Shown here: one piece after another, positions 17,976-24,432 of the stretch
How the letters are laid out: the number at the start of each line of letters is the position of its first letter
Numbering within the stretch: the stretch's first letter is position 1
Origin: Phaeoceros laevis
Taxonomy: Eukaryota; Anthocerotophyta; Anthocerotopsida; Notothyladales
Direction of reading: 5' to 3'
Assembly: GCA_049999765.1 (NCBI GenBank)
Contig: JBNGIQ010000821.1
Coordinates: 1-24,432, forward strand
DNA length: 24,432 nucleotides
Program-made: the position numbers and the translations under genes
The notes under the pieces: generated by a model
Told to the model about the DNA's origin: nothing
Databases searched by the model: none
Seen by the model: the letters and a program-made list of their open reading frames with translations, nothing else

Positions 17976-20900
17976 GAAGAAGTGTGTGAGGAGTCTACAA
18001 ATGAAGGGAAGAGCCAGTCCAGCGTTCCCTTTCTCCTACCTTCCTCCGCGTGCTCTTTGCAAAGCCAAGCAATGTGCGGCTGTACGTGGTCCTGTCTTCT
18101 GTACCGCACCTTGTAAAGTCGAAAGGTTTGCGCAATGTCGACAGTCTGCATAAGTCCTGCCAGGAAATCCCCAGTGGCACTCTGTCCCTCTGACCCGTTT
18201 ACGTCCCGCATGACCTCCTCCACCATCAGGCCGGCCCCCTGCATCCCCACACCGCCGCTAGCTTCAGCCAACTTGGTGAAGTCGGGAATAGCATTACCTA
18301 TACCCGCGGCCACGTGAGCCCCAACTTTGACGAGAGCCAACAGGACACGCAACGTGGCGCGGAAGTAGCGGGCGGCGTCTCTCGCCAGATTGTCTTCTAG
18401 AGTGACGATGATGCCAGGCTGGCGCTCCACGACGTGAGGACTTTCGCGACACTCGCAGAAAAAGTGCAACTTCGTGGCAGTGGCGCGACCCGGCCGGAGC
18501 GTGTTGATCAGCTCCCGCAGCCAGGCGACGTCACTCACCGTGAAGTAGAGCAGGCGGGGAAAGGCCCTCTGCGTCTGCTCCAAAACGAAGCCCAGCTGGT
18601 CGTCCAGGCCGGCCATCATCTTGTCCCTGATCTCCGCCTGCATTGTCATGATTCGAGCCAGGTCGGCCCTGATCTCGTCCAGGCTGTCGGAAAGCCCGCT
18701 GGAGGTGTGGCTGCGGACGAGCTGCCGGAGGGCCGGCTCCTGCCCCGGAGGAGCCACGCTGACCAGGTCGCGCAGCGGGCGGTCCAGCAGGGCGTCCCTG
18801 GCGTCGGCGTTGCCCAGCAGTGCGCACACGGGCTCCGACTGGCTCGGCAGGCCCGCCACCGCGTCCACGGGCCAGCAGTACTCGTAACGCACTTGGCTGG
18901 CCGACTGAAGCTTCCGCTTGAGGTCCTCCACCCGCTCCGCCTGGCGATGGCGGCACAGCGTCAGATCGCGCACGCACGTCTCCCTCACCACCGCCTCCAC
19001 CAGGTTCACTCCCACGCACCCGCTGTGGGATGCGCAGAAGGTGCGGATGATGCTCACCACCGCCTGCACAGCCTCCAGCGTTTCTTCCAGCGAATTGCAG
19101 GAGCGCACCAGCACGTCGATGCTGTAGCTGCCGCTGTACTCCACAAGGAAGTCCATCCCCCCTTCGGACGCTGCAACGAGGTTGCGCTTGAGGGCGTAGT
19201 CCTCCCCTGTCCAATGGCTGCGCAATTTCACCTGCAAAAACATGACTCAAATGTAGCTCAGGACTAGAGTGGCTGTGCAATTCTGCGACGATGATCAATA
19301 AGGTGCCAAAAGAAGGAATTCCACATGTGCTCACCTGTAATCGGGGAAAGAAGCCTGGAGTGAAGAAGGTGCGGTTGTTCTGGCCGCATTCCAGTCTGCG
19401 GCCGACGTAGGTGCAGGTGCCTCTCACGGTGTCAGGCCATTCCAACTGCCTCTCCCCTGCCATGGCGGCTCTGCTGTCGTTGTCATCCAAGGTTGCTGGG
19501 AGGAAGTAGCCGGTGCCGCGCCCCAGCGGGGTTTCGTAGCACAGCTGCATTTTCACCATGAGCTTGATGAGATCATCCAAGCTGGCGGGCCGCGAGTTTC
19601 CGCCCCCCAGCCAGCCTGTGGAGCTGGAGCTAGGGATGCTCTCCGTCAGCAGCTGTTGCAGATCCGCCCTGGTCATGAATCCGTTGTTGCCGCCCGGGGT
19701 CCCTTTCGGTGGTCTCATCTTAATCAAGCGCCCCAGGATGCCGTGGCAGAACCAGTTGGGATTCACCACCACGAAATCGACCTCGGGATCCTCGAAGTAG
19801 ATGATCTCCCCAGCATTGTGCAAGTAGGTTGCCACAGCCCTGCGGCGAGTCTCGACCTCCTCGGTCGTCAGCCCTGGAATGTCCCGCAGACTCCTAGCCT
19901 CCTTGCAGATGTTGAAAAACTCCTCGCACTTGATGATAGGCTGGTTGGGGTGCTTGCGTACCCACTCCTGCACCAACAGCCTCACCTGGGTGCAGGCCTG
20001 AGGCACCGTCTTCGTCCTCAGCTGCGCGCCAAGCCCCTCCACCACCTGCGTGGCTAGTGGGTCGACGTTGCGGAAGGAGGTGGCATTCACGAAATGAATG
20101 CCCACGATGGCGACGAAGTCTTCAAAGCTTTTGCCCAGTTCCTTGATGGTGTTGGACCATGGCCCGAAGTACGACTCGTGAGGCGCTCTGTCAGTGTTGG
20201 TGATGACAACGATGACCTGAGGAAGAGCTGCCGCTGGTCTTCTGGATGTGGAGGCGATGAAGCGCAGCCAGTAAACGAGCTCCGTCTTCAAATCCCTCAC
20301 CTCCCTCAGGACCCCGTCCTCGTGAGAAACAGCACTGAACACGAACAAGAAAATGCAGGCGCTGTCCACATCGGGGAACATCAAATCTTGCACGCAGTGG
20401 AAGTCCTCCTGCCCTGCCAAATCCCATACCGACACCCGCATGTCTGCATCATCCTTCAAGATGTCTATCTCGATACCACGAGTGCGAGTGTAACTCTCGG
20501 TCTCGTCCACACGGCGAAGAATGTTGTCGCTCAGCCTCGTCAGAGACTCGATGCAGCTGACTGTAAAATTGGCAACGCACCCGCTGTGAACGGCAGACTT
20601 GAGCTCCTGCGCGTGCACCGCCCGCACCATTGATCTTCTCAGGGCCGTCTTGCCTGGAAAAACGAAACACATCCATCAGCTGCCTGCGGTCCATCTCAAA
20701 AGCTACGAACGCAATCTTACAGCCACAAGACAATTCTTGCCTGCATAAGGGAAACCGCAGAGGAAAATGCGGGCTGATGTAGGCTTCTCGTGGACCAGTT
20801 GCTTGAGGACAGCAACGTACTCCAGCTCATTTCTGCGCAGCTTCTCCTGCACTGCCGCTGCTTTCCCCGCAATTAACAGGTCTGTGCCTCTCAGCTCAAT

Positions 20901-21962
20901 CTTCCTCAGCGTCGTGTTCTCATCCAACAGCTCCATCAACGAATTGTACACCACCCCGCCATCCACCGTCTCGCAATCCTTCAACGACAGAGTCTGCAGA
21001 GTGGTGTTCCTCCTCAACCCCGCAAACACCTTATCCGTCCACTCCTTCCGGGACAGATCAAAGCCCTCCAGATCCAGCTCAGTGAGCAGGTTGTTGTCCT
21101 CCAACAGCTTCTGCACAGCGTCCCCGCATCTCTTCACGGAGCCCCAGGTTGCGATGTGCAGCTTCCTCACGTTGCAGGCGCTGGCGCCGCCGCTGCTTTG
21201 CCCGCTGTGCCCGCTGTGCCCGCTGTGCGCGCTGTGCCCGAGCTCCCGCCGCTTGGCCGCCACCAGGGGCTCCAGCAATTTCTTCACCCCCGCGCACCCT
21301 AACCCGTTGTAGCAGAGATGCAGCTCCTCCAGGCAAGCATTGTGGTAGAGCGCAGAGGCAATGTCCCTCACCCCGTCCCCCTGGATGTCGGTGTTGGACA
21401 TGTTGAGGATCTTGAGCGCCGGAGCCCTGGTCAGAGCCTCCTTCATCAACCGCGCTCCTTCATCCCCGAGGCTCTCGTTGTCGCTCACATTCAACGACTC
21501 CAGGACGCAGTGCGGGCTCACCAGGGCCTTGGTGATGAGCGAAAACCCTAAGTCAGTCATTCCTGTTCCCCTGAGCTCCAGCTTCTTCAAGCTCGAGTCG
21601 CTGTGCTTGAGCCAATCCGCCACCTCGCCGCAAGCTTCGGGCGTTCCGAACGCAGGAATCTTCCTCACAGCCAAGTCCACAACACGGTTTCCAGATCTGA
21701 GGCTCTCGCAGAGCAGGCGGACCTCCTCCCCCGTCATCACCAGGCTGGTGAGATTCACCTTCACTAACGTCCTGCTGGCGCCTAGGGCTTCCACAATCTG
21801 CCTCCTCCTCTCCACCTGGTTGCCGTCCTCTGCGCTCCATACGCGCCTGTAGTAGTGCTTCAGTGGCAGCTCTCTTAGAATTTGCAGGTCCGAGAGCAGC
21901 CTGGTGGTGTCGCCGCTGATGCTCTCCCCATAGCCGTTCTCCATGCCAGCGGAACCACTCAT
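17951..21962 (-). CDS. LRR-Roc-COR (Roco) GTPase, TORNADO1-like, 3 exons, 1273 aa
   Basis: Exons (minus): 21962-20741, 20653-19335, 19231-17951. Roco proteins couple a Ras-like Roc GTPase to a COR dimerisation domain; Arabidopsis TORNADO1 (about 1380 aa, cell-patterning role) is the known plant member. Residues 60-380 hold ribonuclease-inhibitor-type LRRs (LKKLELRGTGMTDLGF, LESLNVSDNESLGDEG, LEELHLCYNGLG). The Roc domain has a P-loop GFPYAGKT (403-410), DLAGQ at 485-489 (DxxG) and TNTD at 559-562 in place of NKxD. COR-like sequence follows, then a C-terminal region of unknown fold. Intron 1 (20654-20740) joins only as a GC-AG intron (AG|GCAAGA) inside the P-loop; intron 2 is GT-AG. The start is the first ATG; an upstream ORF ends just before it. 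A His/Ser/Gly insert lies at 243-258. No kinase domain is present. Confidence 0.9.
21201..21236. repeat. Coding minisatellite, 4 x 9 bp
   Basis: Four copies of CCCGCTGTG (the fourth reads CGCGCTGTG) in the first Roco exon encode His-Ser-Gly/Ala repeats between LRRs (about residues 243-258). Length is a multiple of three, so copy-number change would keep frame. Confidence 0.9.
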
Positions 21963-21963
21963 T

Positions 21964-22236
21964 TCAGTGTTTTTCAAGGATCTGGCTGTCTCGAGAGGAA
22001 GCTGACATGAAGAGAAAGCCGCAACTCGGGAGGGAAAAATGGCAACCCCGACGTTGCTTGCTCCAACAATCCGGAGGACTAACCAAGGCAGAGACGAAGC
22101 TCAGCTCCACCCAGAGGCATCTGCCAGTCCTCATTTCCAAGCTCTTTCTCGAGGCGACCACGTCTTGCTTGAAAAGAGAAACCACGGTCTCAATTGAGAG
22201 AGAAAATATACACCCGGCTGAGATACCAGAGGCCAT
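21964..22236 (-). other. Upstream ORF (90 codons) abutting the Roco start codon
   Basis: On the minus strand, an ATG at 22236 opens a 90-codon frame that stops at 21964-21966; TGA is followed by A and then the Roco ATG (TGAAATG). The frame differs from the main ORF. The peptide starts MASGISAGCIFSLSIETVV and has no homology I know. If the leader is transcribed from further upstream, this would be a translated uORF able to limit or couple Roco translation by termination and reinitiation. Whether 22236 is inside the mRNA is unknown; a TATA-like TATATTAA lies on this strand near 22291. Confidence 0.4.
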
Positions 22237-22291
22237 GTCACCATGTGCTGCAGGTGCTGAGAGCTGAGAAAGCACGTTCCAATTAATATAC

Positions 22292-23772
22292 TAGACTTCA
22301 CTGTTCCTATTCCCTCTTCAGCTCAACGCTCAACCTGCATGGTATCCTGTAGCCTAGGCTAGTTTATCTAGCAACAGGCTGTTTCCCCCAGGGCCCAGAG
22401 TGAGCGAAAGTGAGCCTGCCACGTAACAGGACCATGTCCAAGGAACGCAGCCCTGGGCAGTACGTTCTTCAACTGTTTGGTGAGTAAAAAGCCTGAAAAG
22501 GGCATGCTGGCCACCACATCGTGCGTCGCTGCTGCAAGTTTCCACGATGTGACGGGCCAAGGTAATAACACTCGTGAGGATGTTTGCTTTACACAACTGG
22601 TGCTTGGATAGCGTCTTCTGAAAAAAGAAACTTTTGGTCGCTTTTTGCTGGCACAAAAGGGACTCGTGAATCACATCACCAAGGAGCAACTTGCCAGAGC
22701 TGTTGGCCCACCTGTAGCACAAGGCCGGGACTAGGAGAATTCGAAAGCAACCAAATGTGACACAATTGTCGTCATGGTGGTGGACTGTGGCTCCAAAGGT
22801 GCAATGTCATCAGTCACACCTATCTGCATCCCTGTGGGATCTGATCACCACTTGAGACACAATCATAGACTTGTACTGTGAGGGAGATGTTTCTGCTATT
22901 CAACAGACTGGCACTGTGTTAAAGAATGAGGACAGGCCACCCAAAAAAGCAGCACACCTGGGACACCATGTTGCAAAAGCGTATACAGTGACGAGAGCAT
23001 ACTTTTCAAACTCCATGATTGTCCGCCTACTTACACAAGTCCTGATGGGATTTCAGTGCACGCTGATTGTTCCGGAGCACAAAAAAAAATGGCGACATGG
23101 TACAAAGTTTACAAACAAGATAGTATAGTTTGCAGCCTGTAATATACTTTGAGCAGCTGAACTGACATGAGCAATCCTACCAGGTACTACAGTCTCAAAC
23201 AATCCTGTTATACAGCGATCAAGCAAAAGGTGGGCGCTGTAAACCCTAAATCCTACCCTGCCCGTGGCACTAAGGAAGGAAGGAAGACATTTTTAGTGAT
23301 CCAGGGCAGTTTCTTCATCTCCACATCTCCACAAGCTGCACAACCCAGCAGGAGAAGACAGATAGAAGACTGTCGACGCAGGGACAAGGGCTCAGAGGAG
23401 CAATCATCTAGCTACGATGGGGTCCCAGCCGGGGATGATCACCAAGCTTACACTAAACGAGATTTCAGGTTAATAACCTCTCGAGTGTCCAGGGAGAGAG
23501 CGACAACGTGTGGTGCACGGTCTACCGTCTACCAGCATCATCGATATCAGGTCTACAAAAGTTGTGGTATCTACTATCTAAGGGTTGCAGCAATGCACGA
23601 AAGAAAAGTTTAACAATGCGGAGAGAGCTGCTTTGGAATCATCCCTACTAGTGACCACGTGGGCTCCACTCTGTCCCGCTCCATTCCCTGCCGAGCTTCA
23701 AGTATTACGCTTTTGGTCATATTGTAGATCCTGGTCCAGACTCCAGATAGTCGAGATGCATGCATGTTAATA
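22292..23772. other. Intergenic stretch, no confident gene
   Basis: Nearly 1.5 kb without a gene I can support. On the minus strand, 22722-22354 stays open and has faint PPR-like words (LLLGDVIHESLL, HALFRLF), not enough to call. On the plus strand, frames at 22871-23128 and 23167-23613 give basic, low-complexity peptides with no family match. An A-run lies at 23082-23090. No RNA gene or tandem repeat was seen. Confidence 0.5.
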
Positions 23773-23826
23773 AGGCTGGTTTTCCATGTGCACGCCCGGG
23801 CGGTGATCTCATGACCGGCCCGGGCG
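23773..23826. repeat. Dispersed repeat copy A with GC-rich inverted repeat
   Basis: AGGCTGGTTTTCCATGTG (23773-23790) recurs exactly at 24164-24181. It is followed by a perfect 9-bp inverted repeat CGCCCGGGC / GCCCGGGCG (23793-23801 and 23818-23826) with a 16-nt loop. The same layout, a shared leader followed by a CCGG-rich palindrome, recurs in copy B, suggesting one mobile or amplified element. Confidence 0.75.
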
Positions 23827-23938
23827 TTTGTTTTTCTACGCAAAACCCGGTTGGGGAGTGCAGGGTAAGGGTTCACGCAAGTGTACCGGTCGCACGGTGG
23901 ATGGAATGGGGTTACACCATCGTATGCGCGCGCGCATC

Positions 23939-23950
23939 CGTGACGTCACG
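23939..23950. promoter_or_regulatory. Palindromic CRE/bZIP-type site
   Basis: CGTGACGTCACG is a perfect 12-bp palindrome containing the full bZIP core TGACGTCA. An alternating run TATGCGCGCGCGCA lies just upstream (23923-23936). No gene start is visible nearby, so function is unproven. Confidence 0.3.
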
Positions 23951-24163
23951 TCTATGGAATACCATCCGCACGTCCGCACGAGGTCACTTGTCATACCGGG
24001 TGGTCTCTCGCCCGGCAAAAATGTAGACCTCACTAAAAATATAGCCCCTTACAATAGCTGCAAGACAGTGTAGCTAGCTCTCGTTTGCTGGACAGTGAAG
24101 CTGTAATTCCTCCACGTATAATGGTGCCATTTTTCACCAAAAAAAAGTAGTAGTAAGGTGATT

Positions 24164-24253
24164 AGGCTGGTTTTCCATGTGGTCGCACGGTCCGGTTAGT
24201 AGTTTTCCATGTGGTCGCCCGGTCCGGTTAACTACTAACCGGCCCGGGTGACC
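24164..24253. repeat. Dispersed repeat copy B with overlapping inverted repeats
   Basis: Begins with the leader AGGCTGGTTTTCCATGTG shared with copy A. The block TTTTCCATGTGGTCGC is itself duplicated about 31 bp apart (24171 and 24202). Two overlapping inverted repeats follow: a perfect 12-bp pair CCGGTTAGTAGT / ACTACTAACCGG (24192-24203, 24231-24242), and an 18-bp pair with two mismatches (24213-24230, 24236-24253) around a 5-nt loop. Confidence 0.8.
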
Positions 24254-24381
24254 ATTTTTTCGTGATGACCCGCCTTGTTTTAGCGGTTCCCTTTGTGGGC
24301 GGTCACTTCGACGAAGAAGCATCATGCTGGGCAGCTCACCTGGCGGTCACTTGGCAGGAGAGAGGAGGGAGCAGGAAGAGA

Positions 24382-24409
24382 GCAACCCGCTCTCGGGATA
24401 CCGGGTTGC
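24382..24409. repeat. Short inverted repeat GCAACCCG / CGGGTTGC
   Basis: A perfect 8-bp inverted repeat (24382-24389 and 24402-24409) with a 12-nt loop near the window end. It lies beyond copy B and may be part of the same palindrome-rich element continuing outside the window. No gene is visible from 24254 to 24432. Confidence 0.6.
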
Positions 24410-24432
24410 CAACCGACTTCGCAAAATGTAGA

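Noticed and set aside
18434-19267. 277-codon plus-strand frame opposite the Roco gene
   Set aside because: Antisense shadow of the GC-rich third Roco exon; no recognisable domain.
18531-19334. Read-through of Roco exon 2 into a longer Gly/Arg-rich tail
   Set aside because: A good GT-AG intron (19232-19334) joins FFPRLQ to VKLRSHW in phase; the read-through tail is a frame shadow of exon 3.
22354-22722. Minus-strand frame with faint PPR-like words
   Set aside because: Words such as HALFRLF and DVIHESLL are too short and not in a full PPR spacing; kept only as a possibility.
23167-23613. Plus-strand 148-codon frame
   Set aside because: No family match, basic low-complexity composition, no splice or promoter context; not supported as a gene.
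1-24432. tRNA or rRNA genes, CRISPR arrays, bacterial operons
   Set aside because: No cloverleaf with A and B boxes, no conserved rRNA block and no regularly spaced short repeats were found; the gene structures are eukaryotic.

Overview
The window reads as nuclear DNA of a land plant with compact genes. Every multi-exon gene has short introns (56 to 183 nt). Several products belong to plant families: an AP180/ANTH clathrin assembly protein, a plant endo-beta-mannosidase, a TORNADO1-like Roco protein and PPR relics. Short introns, close gene spacing and PPR debris suggest a lycophyte such as Selaginella, but a hornwort or moss is not excluded; this is inference.

Layout. 1-730 (+): 3' end of a clathrin assembly protein gene. 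866-1499 (-): probable PPR relic. 1663-5229 (-): 8-exon gene for an 886-aa membrane protein of a plant family with no known function. 6180-6680 (+): decayed PPR gene. 7261-8176: two diverged direct repeats. 8492-10646 (+): 6-exon monofunctional catalase of the animal/fungal/bacterial type, not the usual plant type. 10898-11679 (+): 3-exon divergent PEBP. 11959-16057 (-): 13-exon mannosylglycoprotein endo-beta-mannosidase, convergent with the PEBP gene. 16330-16914 (+): intronless hypothetical gene, divergent from the mannosidase. 17134-17975: tandem repeat with hairpins. 17951-21962 (-): 3-exon LRR-Roc-COR (Roco) gene whose 3' end enters the repeat. 21963-24432: mostly non-coding, with an upstream ORF abutting the Roco start and palindrome-rich repeats at the end.

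The genes do not form a pathway; they are independent eukaryotic genes. Exon models were built by hand from splice signals, phase continuity and remembered family motifs. In each complete multi-exon model the phases close and the CDS length is a multiple of three. I found no rRNA or tRNA gene, CRISPR array or intact transposon. The items most worth a second look are the non-plant-type catalase, the GC-AG intron that splits the Roco P-loop, the upstream ORF touching the Roco start, the divergent PEBP and the unexplained repeat families.
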